Source of the DNA: Branchiostoma floridae | Lineage: Eukaryota > Chordata > Leptocardii > Amphioxiformes > Branchiostomatidae | Direction of reading: 5' to 3' | Length of the DNA: 64,000 bases | Assembly: GCF_000003815.2 (NCBI RefSeq) | Contig: NC_049987.1 | Location: forward strand, 23,241,661-23,305,660 | Shown: in pieces, positions 26,001-36,800 of the stretch | Layout of the letters: each line of letters starts with the position of its first letter | How positions within the stretch are numbered: the stretch's first letter is position 1 | Position numbers and translations under genes: made by a program | Notes under the pieces: model-generated | What the model saw: the letters and a program-made list of their open reading frames with translations, nothing else | The model's database searches: none | What the model was told of the DNA's origin: nothing

Positions 26001-26583
26001 CAACCCGCCGTACGTGCAATTTGTCCGTACGTTTTTTGTGGAGGCCACGTCCGCCACGTATTCCTGAAAACGTTGAGGCTGTACATGGCAGGCGCGTCGC
26101 CCGTACTGGCACGTACGGAGGGCGAATCCGCAGCCCGAACGCAGAGGAAGTTCTGTTCTACATGCACTTAAATTTCTACGGCGTGTCTGCGTGCTCCAAA
26201 ATCCGTCGGATTCCCTACGAGCTCGTTCGGAGACGGTACTTACCACTTACGGATCCCAAAAGATTGCCCACGTTTTGGCACGTAGACAGCCCGTATTTGC
26301 ACGTACGGCGGGTTGTGCCCTTAGCTTTACAAAAGGTCGGGTTTTACAGAAAACTCAAAAGCTTGGAAGAATAAATCAGGATGTACATCTTTTTATAGAT
26401 CCTAAACTTGACAACCTTACTCTCTGTTGCAGGGTGAGACCAGACGTGACGCCGGAGGATCTGGAGCCTGTCATCGACGAGTTCATCCGGAGCTGGGACG
26501 CGGCGCACGGGGGTGCCACGTCGGGCGCCAGGAGCGTGCGGGACTCGGGGCTCATGTCCTGGCTAGACGACATCTGTAACTAA
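23021..26583 (+). CDS. Secreted glutathione-peroxidase-family protein with Ser in place of Sec
   Basis: Five exons (23021-23212, 23534-23703, 24155-24254, 25381-25511, 26433-26583) join in frame to 247 residues. A signal peptide ([19 protein letters not shown]) suggests an extracellular GPx3-like protein. The family fold is clear: [52 protein letters not shown]. In active GPx enzymes the redox centre is Sec or Cys, helped by Gln, Trp and Asn. Here the site reads VSTYSRW, so residue 71 is Ser (AGC); the Gln position is Asn104 and the Asn position is Ser183; only Trp182 is kept. The intron after exon 4 uses a GC donor (AAGAG then GCAAGT). Peroxidase activity is doubtful by inference. Length is near that of human GPx3. 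Confidence 0.88.
23213..23533 (+). mobile_element. tRNA-like insertion flanked by 23-base direct repeats in peroxidase intron 1
   Basis: The intron starts with GTGTAACAGTGGGGGTTCAAG and repeats GTGTAACAATGGGGGTTCAAG at 23493. Between them is a tRNA-like block with A box TGGCTCAATCAGTTACG and B box GGTTCGATTCC. CCCCTCTTGTCGTTTCA also occurs twice, once as the real acceptor tract. Confidence 0.6.
24884..25345 (+). mobile_element. tRNA-derived SINE, fuller copy, in peroxidase intron 3
   Basis: Starts with a tRNA-like head: A box TAGCGCAGCGGCAGATTG and B box GGTTCGAATCC in the usual spacing. The body is shared with 13960-14760. It ends 35 bases before the exon 4 acceptor. Confidence 0.8.
25986..26330. 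mobile_element. MITE in peroxidase intron 4
   Basis: Inverted ends of about 33 bases contain GGGCACAACCCGCCGTACG. The interior has shorter copies of CGTACGG/CCGTACG. Open frames of 115-150 codons here cross the element and match nothing recognisable. Confidence 0.75.
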
Positions 26584-28626
26584 CACATTCCTGTAGGGCA
26601 CAGCCTAATATTAGAGTCTCCTATATTCTAATACATAGAAAATATGTAAGAAAAAGGCTGTCTAAAGTCACCAAAATCAAATAGCCAGAACCATTGCCTA
26701 TAATTTTCAGCTCCAAAATGCCAACAAAGATACAGCTTCTTACATTTACTTTTGCAAGCCATCTAGAAATCCTCATTATTCGCAGGTGTTAAATGTACCC
26801 ACAGGGCCAGATATAATTTTTTTTCTCCGTTTCCTTCAACATTACTATTATCTAAAGCTATTATAGCGGTCTAAGGAACAGTTTAATAGAAGTAGAAGTA
26901 ATCACATTGACATTTCCTAGAGCCATTCAGTTCTTCGATATTTGACTGTTATATGAAGAGAAAGTGCGTACTTTGGTAAACTGTTATTCCTTGAGCCCGA
27001 CAACTCTATGACGAGGAGAACCATAATCCGCACCGCGGGGGGTCCCCTCAGATGTAGATGGAACCCTCCTCGGCCTTCGTGCATTCAGCTGAGGGGGGCG
27101 ACATCCGGCGTTGTTTGGGGTCAACAACGTAAGAATAAATGTTTGCCAAGACAAGATGTCATGTTTTTCTTTTGTCTGATTGGTCTGAATGTGAATGTTT
27201 CTTGTCGTTGAAGAGATTGATTAGTCACTTATGAGAACATTTAATATGAATTTTTCTTCTAAATAGAGACTTTTAAATTTTCGATGGCTATCTATTTTGT
27301 TCAAGGAATTGACCTAGTCTTGCGAGAGTTCAGAATATCTCTTCTTTTCCATTGGATTCCATGAATCAAGGATACGAGGCTTTGAACCCATGGCCATGGT
27401 CGAAATACTTTAGTTAGTGTTTTATTAAGTTAATTTCTTGCCAGTCCACGTTCAGCACACACATCTCATGCTTCAGTCTCACATGTCATCCTCGGGTTCC
27501 CAACTTCATCAATACAATATACAAGTTTTATTGACACGACAACAAGTACAGTATCTTTTGTATGGTCAGCTATAAACTACAAGAACAACAAACTTTAACA
27601 GAGAAAGAATACAGAATAATGATCTTACAAAACAACTAATTAAACAATATATTAGGGTAATAGATTCTATAGGGTACTACTGAAGATACGATGTCTCGTA
27701 TAGTATTGTGTTTCTGTATATCACTCATGATACGTCCGAGACCAATGATATTTATTAATACCCTATGCGAGCCCTTGTTTTCCTACAGTTCGCAGCCATC
27801 GGACGTTTCACATAGGGGTCGATCCCGGAAGTGTATGTCAGCGAGTTTCTGTCACGTGAGCAACAGTACAAAACTAGAGTTCGAAGCTCGGGTCGGTCAT
27901 TTTGAGGGGGACTGTGCAAGCGATCGGAAGGTAGGTGCTACATGGGTGTCGGTCAGATAAGAATAAAATGCCATCAGAGTTTGCTTTTTGATTAATTTTT
28001 TGGTGAAACCACTATGTCGTATATTCAGTACATGCCCGGCTTAAAGCGGCTTTCCCGTATTCGTATATCAGAACCGCTGTGAGAATCTATACATGCAAGC
28101 ATTAATTCTAATAGTGTGCGTTGGTATGGGTGCATTTCATGGGACGACAAGCATGGGCCGAAGGGGACCCGGAAATACAAACATCGCTTTTGCTGAGAAT
28201 TCTGCTAGAAGCTAAGATCAGCTAAGTCATAAAACGTTCCGGACGTAAACTTGTAAGAGGTAGGTTTCAATACCTACCCGTATAGCCAAGCTGTCTTATT
28301 GTACGTCTGCTCCCATATGATAGCGCTCAGTTTCGGTCATACGAATCACTGCGAAACCGGAAGTAACCCGTAGTTTCGGTCAACCCCGTAGATAGACTCG
28401 CCCATGCAAAGATTTTCCACATCGTGCTCCGACTTTCCACAGGAAAACAGCGTAGAGAGGACGACACAGTAAGGTTAGGGTTTACTACTAGTAATAAGAC
28501 AACAACTTGTTATTTTCTCAACCTGCAGCTGGTATCTTTAAATAATGTTGGCACGGCAAATGGAAAACTGCCTGTTCGCACTTACGGTACCGCTAGGGGT
28601 GGGAGGGGCCCAATCATAAGCTGCGA
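26584..28626. other. Intergenic region after the peroxidase gene
   Basis: Contains the dispersed repeat at 27524. No clear exon; no AATAAA close to the peroxidase stop was found, so the poly(A) site is unassigned. Confidence 0.6.
27524..27640 (+). repeat. Dispersed repeat (TTTATTGACACGACAA)
   Basis: About 100 bases match 49605-49700 (AAGTTTATTGACACGACAA, GTCAACTATAAACTACAAGA with minor differences). Confidence 0.65.
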
Positions 28627-28853
28627 TNNNNNNNNNNNNNNNNNNNNNNNNNNNNNNNNNNNNNNNNNNNNNNNNNNNNNNNNNNNNNNNNNNNNNNNNN
28701 NNNNNNNNNNNNNNNNNNNNNNNNNNNNNNNNNNNNNNNNNNNNNNNNNNNNNNNNNNNNNNNNNNNNNNNNNNNNNNNNNNNNNNNNNNNNNNNNNNNN
28801 NNNNNNNNNNNNNNNNNNNNNNNNNNNNNNNNNNNNNNNNNNNNNNNNNNNNN
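28627..28853. other. Assembly gap
   Basis: 227 Ns. Open frames crossing it are meaningless. Confidence 1.
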
Positions 28854-29222
28854 TGTTCGTACGTGAAATTAGAGCTGAGTTCTGTATTGTTTGATTGTAG
28901 CAAGGCCTGGTGTATTATACATATGAACAATGTTGATCGTGTCCTAAGTTGTAACTCACGCAGCGGAACAATGACGTCACCCTCGTGATGTGTACGGGCC
29001 CTTTGACCCCTGGCACGTACTGAGCAATCCTCCACTTTGACCTGCTGACAAGGTATACGGCAAATAGGAGCAACAGAGTACAGTTTTTGACCTATGGGTA
29101 CTCCTATATTCCTAAAAAAAACGTTGACTGTCATCAACGCCGACCGACCGTACAGCGATCAAAGTCGGATCCGTATGACCTTTGATTTCATAATTGGAAT
29201 GTGATGCAAGAGGTTAAACTTA

Positions 29223-29425
29223 CTCTCAAAGCAGAGGTTAGGCTCCGGCTGTTTTTCAACGTTTTTAGTCGTTTTTATCGGGCTTAATCTACTTTGTATT
29301 GTGTCTTGAATTGGCTATCGGAGTGGGACTTCAAGAAACAGTACAAAATAGAACGCCCGATAAAATTACGACTAAACAGAAACGTAAAAAAAAACAGTCG
29401 GAACCTAACCTCTGCTTGGAGAGCC
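29223..29425. mobile_element. Hairpin MITE with GCAGAGGTTAGG arms
   Basis: Arms of about 60 bases (GCAGAGGTTAGGCTCCGGCT and its complement, then CGTTTTTAGTCG and TATCGGGC blocks) enclose a spacer of about 80 bases. Confidence 0.75.
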
Positions 29426-29759
29426 AACTACGGTATGATCATGATTGAAAGAATCAAAACACACTAGAAGTTCGTTATCTGCTAGGTAATACATTGAGCG
29501 ATCTGTGAAGCCATTGATCCATCAGCGGTAACAGCCTCTGGTGGAAGTGGGGTGTAACTATAAGTGCTGTGACATAGCTTTAAGACATTTCGTTCTAATA
29601 ACTTTACAGTTGATATATGGGTATAGGTGTAACTATATACATTAAAGCGTTGTGAAACTCTGGATTACGATAGAATACTAGTTGAAATTTTAAGAATATT
29701 GAAACTTCCAGGCCAGCCCTTAGAATTTCAGAACGGTGGCATGCAAGCGACACATTTAC

Positions 29760-30500
29760 TCAATATATAAGTTCTTCATAAATTATGCAAATTAGGTCAT
29801 TATTTGCAAAACATGTACATCATTGTGTACATCTTTACCTAAGCTACCCTACTACCTAAAATGATGGAAATCTGTCGTTCCTTTCTTCAGTTATACTCTT
29901 TGGTATGTTTAAAAAAAAAATGCCCAGCAGTTCCCAAATTCATCGTTAGGGGGCTGAAACATGCCCCACATTGTACTGACGGCGTAAGCTACCTGCCACC
30001 CAAATGTCAAGACAGTACCATGTCCGGGACAAGAGAAACATTGAAAAACTGCTAAGATTGAATATTGGCATTAATTATGCAAATTAACTCCTAATTTGCA
30101 TAATTACCATGTCATTATGTACATCTTTGTCGAAGCTACCTAGGTACCGAAAATGATGAAACTCCATTATTTTTATCTTGAATTATCCTCTTTTTTCTTA
30201 CAAAAATGCCCCCTGCAATTCCAACACTAGCCGCTAGGGAGCCCATACTCACGTCACTTCTTGCAAGAGCTATCTAACAACCTAAAATCGTGACCATAGT
30301 CTGTTTAGAACGCGAGATATCAAAACCGGACGTTCCACTGCAGTGCCAAGGGATGTTGCTAGGGGACCCAAAATCTAATCCTTTCCAGTGTTCGTCACAC
30401 CCCACCAATACACCACGTATGAACCCAATATATCCAGCCGTTCTTGAGTTATCTTGTTGACAGGCAGACACGCACAAATGCTAGTGAAGATATAACCCGT
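29760..30500. repeat. Two diverged copies of an AATTATGCAAATTA-type repeat
   Basis: AATTATGCAAATTA, GTACATCTTTxxCxAAGCTACC and AAAATGATG-AAA occur near 29776-29868 and 30070-30160; a third, weaker match follows near 30270. The end (GTTATCTTGTTGACAGGCAG) resembles the end of another repeat at 45275. Confidence 0.55.
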
Positions 30501-30807
30501 GTGAAATTTCAGGGAGGTAACAAGCATAGTAGAATACCCTTGGTTTGATATAGGGCTTCTGAAGTGACCCCTACTGGGAAGCTCAAAACGCGCAGAATGG
30601 CTTGCTTGAGTTTCGTCAGCGTAGAACTTCAAGAGAGGCCTGTAAACAAAGGACCTCTGTCAATACAACGTGTCTTTTGGAAACGTCTACGTTTGGTGGC
30701 TGGCCTGGAAAATATTGCTACTTAAGTCACAACAAGTATGAAATTACATGCAGTATGGTGTTCATTCAATAGATGTGCAAGTCATACCCTTGCGTTTGTA
30801 ACCAATC

Positions 30808-30815
30808 TATAAATA
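30808..30815 (+). promoter_or_regulatory. Possible TATA box of the DEAH-RBR gene
   Basis: TATAAATA lies 72-79 bases upstream of the start codon at 30887, a spacing that would leave a leader of about 45 bases. It is a sequence match only. Confidence 0.4.
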
Positions 30816-30886
30816 CAATTTTCTTCTAAACTGTGATATTTATTTGATACAATTCTTCCCGTGCAATCTTAGCCACATGAGCTGAC

Positions 30887-33800
30887 ATGGGCGAACCTCA
30901 AGCGACGAAAGGTCAGGGAGAAGTAGGGCTACAACCTTCTTTAGCACCAAGCCAAACAGACCTTAAACACGTGGATAAAGTATCCGAAAAAGCAAAAATA
31001 CAGGATGCGAGCAAGAAAGAAGGGTACCAAGAAAGACGCCAACGTACAAGTTCGCACCAGCGATACAAGGGAAAGGACACAGAAAATGTTAACACACGTC
31101 ATCACGTTAGAGGAAACCATGGACGGAAGGAAGACGAACATGCGCCATACCAGGAAGAGGAAAATACCAAACGAAGAACGGAAAGAGAAGTCAAGCGACT
31201 AGAATGTGATAAAGCTCGGACGGGGAAGCACACACGAGGAGGGCACAGTGGCCAAAAACATCACTCTCACCCCAGACCAGCGAGTGTACATTCAGACAGA
31301 ACACAACACAGTGGCCAACCAAAAGCCAGAGGCAAGTCCAAAGACAAGGCAGCAGACCATGTGTCAAAATACACGGATAGAAACAGCGGTAAACATGAGA
31401 AGCGAGATAATAAGTCTCACCACCCCAAAGCCGCCAACAATCTAGCTATGCAGGGCAAAGGCGAAGTTAGAAATCCTCCAGAAAAAGAGATAGAGTTACC
31501 TCCAGGACATCCCCATGTCCCACCAAAGCCCCGTGCCGCGTCGACACCCCATGAAGCATCAAAGCCGCATGTAGCGCCGATAACCTGCGTAGCACCGAAT
31601 TCGAAGGCCCATGTGTCGTCAAAGGCCCATGTAGCGTCGAAGGTCCATGCAACGCTGGAGTCCCAACCTAAAACTGGACGTACTAACTCCTCTCCAAATA
31701 TGAAAGCAACCCATTATCGAAGTCGTCACCACAGCGATCAGCAGGGTGTAAAGCCAAAGTCTTCACGCCGTAAGTTTCAAAGGTTCAGCGAAGGTGACAC
31801 AAAAGAAGGAAGAAAAGAAGAAGAAAAACGCCAAATGCCCTACCCGTTACAAGAACGCCACTCTCCTCACAGCAGGCAATATCTTTACAGACTACAACTC
31901 AGGCACATGCCGGAAATGGACACACAACAATTCCGCACGGTCTTCGCAAACCATCCAGGGTTTGACCATGCCTCGATAGAATTCGAGGGCGAGTCGAAAG
32001 GTTTCGTCTATTTTGCGACGCACAAAGATGCAGAAAACTTCAGCAGATCCGTCAGGACAGTCGGAGCGCCGGAGCGAGTTGATCGAGAATCGTTAGCGAA
32101 GAAAAAGCGTCCCCAAGAAAAGAAGCAGCGCACATTCGAGGACAAGCTGATGGCACTAGCTCGTCAGGTAGACTCCGGTGTCAGGCAGGTTTCCGATAGC
32201 CACGACGAGAAGGTTAACGAAATCGCACTAAAAGCCGAAGACGTCCGTCCGAGCGGCCGATTCGTGTCCATCGACGAACACACGCTCCGTGCACAACAGA
32301 GAAAAGTTCTGCAGATGAAACAGGACGAGCTGACGAAACAAAGGGAAGAGTTTGATCAAACTATCCAAACCATTTCGTCAGAGATCTTCAGTTTGTCGCC
32401 TGATCCTGCTACTCGTAGCAGCCTACTGCAGTTGCTCGGAGACAGGCTAGGTGGCGCTGATTTTAGTACAGATACAATAGAAGTCAAAACCCAAGGTGAG
32501 AATGCGTCTTGTACAAGTGCTAGTGACACAGCACAAGTAAAACAGCGCATGGCGTCCGATTTCTCTGGAGGTGCGGATGGACGTGAGGCAGAGCCAACCA
32601 CACTACTTCCAATAGACGCCGCTGGCAACCCTAACGTAAACGAGTCTGTGGAAAGTGTTGTTAGCCTCGTTGATGACGCTCAAGATTTAGTGAATGACAA
32701 CAAAGCAGATCAAATGAAGACCAGTATGGCTTCGGGAGAAGGTGAGATGCATCTAGATGAAAGGACCGAAGGGAAGATCCTCCAGTCCCCATCCAAAAGC
32801 CTCGATGACGATGCTGAAGATGTACTGGAAGACAAGCAAACAGGTGAAGGTGGGATACATCTGAATGTGCAGACCGAAGAGGAAATCTTACAGCATCCAC
32901 TCAAAAGCCCGGCCGACGAACAGAACAAGATGCTCAACGACCTAAAGAATCTCAACCCCAACATGAACAAGTCAGTGGAAAGTGTTGATAACGTTCAGAA
33001 TTCAGCGGAACAAACAAACAGATGAAATTAAGACGATTATGTCTTCGGATGAATCTGAGATGCGTACAGATGTCCAGGCCGAAGAGAAAATCCCCCATCC
33101 CCCATCCAAAAGCCCCGAAGAACAGAACAAGATACTCAACGACCTAAAGAGCCGATTCCTGCGCGAGTGCTCCAGGTTCCAGGCCGCTCTGCCAATGTAC
33201 GCCTACCGAACGAAACTACTGCAGGAGGTGGAACGCAACAGTGTCATTGTCGTCGTCGCGGAAACAGGGTCAGGAAAGAGCACACAGATTGTGCAGTACC
33301 TTGCCGATAACCTCAGCGAGCCGGGGAAACTGGTCGCATGCACACAGCCGCGCAAAATAGCAGCGATGACTCTTGCAGACAGGGTGGCTGCGGAGTACGG
33401 GTGCCGGGTAGGGGAGGAGATCGGTTACGCTGTCGGTAGCAAGAGGCGAATCGGCGGCAGGACGAAGGCTGTTTTCATGACTGACCAGGTCCTGCTCAAC
33501 TCCTGTGTGAAGGACGGCGAGCTTGATAAATACTCCTGTATCATCATCGACGAAGCGCACGAGAGAAGCATCCACACCGACCTGCTGCTGGGGATACTGA
33601 AAAAGAGCCTCCAGACAAGGCCTGATCTGAGGCTTGTCATCGCGTCCGCGACCATAGACCCGACGCTGTTCTCCAACTACTTCGGCGGTTGTCCAGTCAT
33701 GTCAGTCCCGGGCCGTACCTTCCCTGTGGACGTAATCTACAAAATTCCGCAGTTTGGAGACAACAACAACAATGTTGACTTCGTCAGCGAGACTGTGAAC

Positions 33801-36800
33801 AAGGTTGTGGAGATTCACAACAACGAAGGCGAAGGTGATATTCTCGCGTTCCTAACATCACCCCTGGAAATAGAACGTGCATGTGAAAGAACGACAAATC
33901 TCCTCGGTTCTAGAGTAAAGTCCGCGCTTGTCCTCCCTCTGCATGGTAAGCTACAACCCGAGGACCAGAGAAAAGTGTTTGAGCCGGCTCCTGCGGGAGC
34001 AAGGAAGGTCGTGTTCGCCACCAACATCGCGGAAACCAGCGTCACCATCCCAGGGATCATCTACGTCGTGGACTCGGGGATGATCAAAGAACGCTTCTTC
34101 GACGCCAAAAGGAATCTTAGCGTTCTAGACGTGAAGATGGTCGCGCAGAGCTCTGCCATACAGAGAGCGGGACGCGCGGGGAGGATCCAGCCGGGAACGT
34201 GTTACCGACTGTACACTGAGGAAGAGTTCAGGGAAATGAGGAAGTCCACTCCGCCAGAGATTCTCCGCATGCATCTAGGTATGGCGGTGTTGAAGCTGAT
34301 GGAGTTAGGTGTCACTGACGTTACTGATTTCGACTTCGTAGAGCGGCCCTCTGAAAACGCTCTGCAGGATGCAATACTCCAGTTAGATATCCTAGGTGCC
34401 ATTGAGAAGATTGAAGGCGAGATTTCTTCCACTCCATCGGGGCCAGGACAGTCTGAGGTGGAACTCACAGACCAGTCAAATACAGCTACGGAACCTACGG
34501 ACAGCTTTATCAAAGCAACCGCAAAGTCAGGTTTTGGGGCCCTAGTAGAATTTTGTGTCAGCAAGATGTTCTGGATGAAGGGCAAACAGACAGAAGACCC
34601 AATAGTGGAGGACAAACCACAGGAAAAGTTGGAGAGGACAAGAACGTCTGTCAGACTCACTGATCTGGGCAAAAAGATGTCTCAGCTACCGACAGAGCCA
34701 AGACTGTCCAAGATGATCCTTGAAGGAGTGAACCAAGGTTGCGGGAAGGAGGCCCTCTTGGTGGCCGCGCTGGCCTCCGCAGCCGGCAGCGTCTACTTTA
34801 GAGCGGGGACAGAGGAGGAGAAGGCAACGGCGGATCGACAGAAGATGAAGTTCTGTCACGAGGGAGGTGATCTGCTCTCTATGCTGGATGTGTATAGAGA
34901 TTGGGTAGCACAAACTCCGGCCCAGCGTAGCAAATGGTGCGTCGCAAACAGCATCAACGGAAAAACCATGCGGCTGGCCGAGGAATCCTTCAAAGAAATG
35001 AAACATCAGCTTGCTTCCAGCGGCGTCCACATCCCCGAAGACTTCGCTCCCGTTGAGGCAGTTAACGCCCAACTTCCTCGGCTGATCCTCGGCGCTTATT
35101 GCAGCAATCTCTGCGTGTTCAGTGGCCACGAGCGGGCGGGGTACATCGTGGGACGTCTTCGGCAGTGCGTGCACATCCACCCGTCGTCCGCGCTGAGGCA
35201 CCTCGGCGCGCAGCACAAGTGGGTCGTCTTCGACGAGATCCTGCGAACGTCGCGTGACTTCATCATCAACGTAACGCCTGTAGACGTTGAATGGCTAGGA
35301 GACGTCGCCTCACGTTACGCAAGCAAAGTCGACCTGCACTCCCTCGAACGATCCACCATGACCTCATGTCTAATCAAAGGGTACGGGCCTGAGGTAGTAA
35401 GGCGACTGATAGGCAGGCGTGCACAGACACTGAAATCCTTGGAAGCTGTCGTGTCAGACGACGAGAAGCATCTGTGCGTCATCGAAATCGACACCGACCG
35501 CTGTCAAGTGGCCGTATTCACTACTCAGGATCGTCTTAAAGATGGCGAGAAGATTGTCCGTGACGCCATGGATGCCAAGCACAACGACCTGAAGAACGAG
35601 AGCGACGAGATACCCGTGGTTAATCACAGAGGCGACGGAACCCGCATGGTGCTCGGGAAAGGAGGAGAAGTACAAGACATCCTCATGTCGTCAGAGTTCC
35701 GCTGTGTTGACGTCTTCTACACGCATACCGGCAACGGCGTTGAAGACTGTACGGGTATCATGAACATGTTTACTTCCTTGGACGGTGTGCTGATTAGAAC
35801 TGCCTTTGACAGGATTCTGACAACAGCGACTGGCCAGAGGGTCGGAGTGCTGACGTTTTCGTCTTATAAAGTGGCACAGGAAACCGTCAATCGCTACGAT
35901 AAACAAGCATTTGGTGACGGGACTCTGGTACTGAAACCTGTGAACCAGACTCGTGGTCCAGGAGGTGGCGGTCCTCAGCAGGTCGTCCTGAACGTGATGT
36001 GGTTCAGACGAGAGTCCAAAGGGTTCGGATTCGTCGAGTGCGATGACATCATGGATCACAATCCCGATGGCGTAGAAGCACTCCGTTTAGTCGGTGACAT
36101 TGACGGCAGACCCATAGAGGGCGGCAATGGACCTATCAGAGCAAGCATCAACAAGAAGAAACATTCATCAGTGTACGTTCGAGGCCCTGCTTCTTCTCTA
36201 AACGAGCAGACATTGGAAAGGACTGTGCGTAGACACTCAGTGGTCGTACCCCGGAGGTACTCAGTGGTCTGGAAACCACAGACTTCTCAAGTGGACACGA
36301 CGCGTGACGAAGCAAGACTACAAGAATTGTTCGAAAGCTACGTTGTGAATGGAACCATGCAGATTTCAGTTAACAAACCAAAGCCCGAAAGCCAAGTGCG
36401 TGGATACGCAGTCGTTACCATGTCTGATGAAAACGACGCCCAGAGCGCCGTCGCAGGTCTCCATAACAGGCGGGACGTCATGGGAACTCAGGCACTGTCA
36501 GTAGAGAGGAAGCTACAGTGCAGCGTTGTGTGCAGCGCAAAGATCTATGACGTTTTGGAAGACAGGTTTAGGGATACTGTGGCAGACCTTACACGAGGAG
36601 GGGGCCATTTGGTGAAAATTGAATGCAGGAGAGCCAAGTCTGGTAAATCGGTCTACTTCAACCTATCCGGAAGTGACGTCGGAGAGGTAGCTCGCGCCAA
36701 AAGCCGTCTGCATGACGTCATGAGACCGGAAACAGTGGCCCACGAGGATCCCACAGTCACGTGTCGACTCTTCGACAAACTCGGACTCGCCTTCATCCAA

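Noticed and set aside
25833..26374. Overlapping 115-150-codon frames in peroxidase intron 4
   Set aside because: They lie in a MITE with inverted ends; no recognisable protein.
28424..29137. Open frames of 156 and 199 codons
   Set aside because: Both cross the 227-base N gap, so their length is artificial.
33005..33025. Programmed ribosomal frameshift in the DEAH-RBR gene
   Set aside because: There is no slippery heptamer or clear downstream structure; a duplicated CAAA explains the shift more simply.
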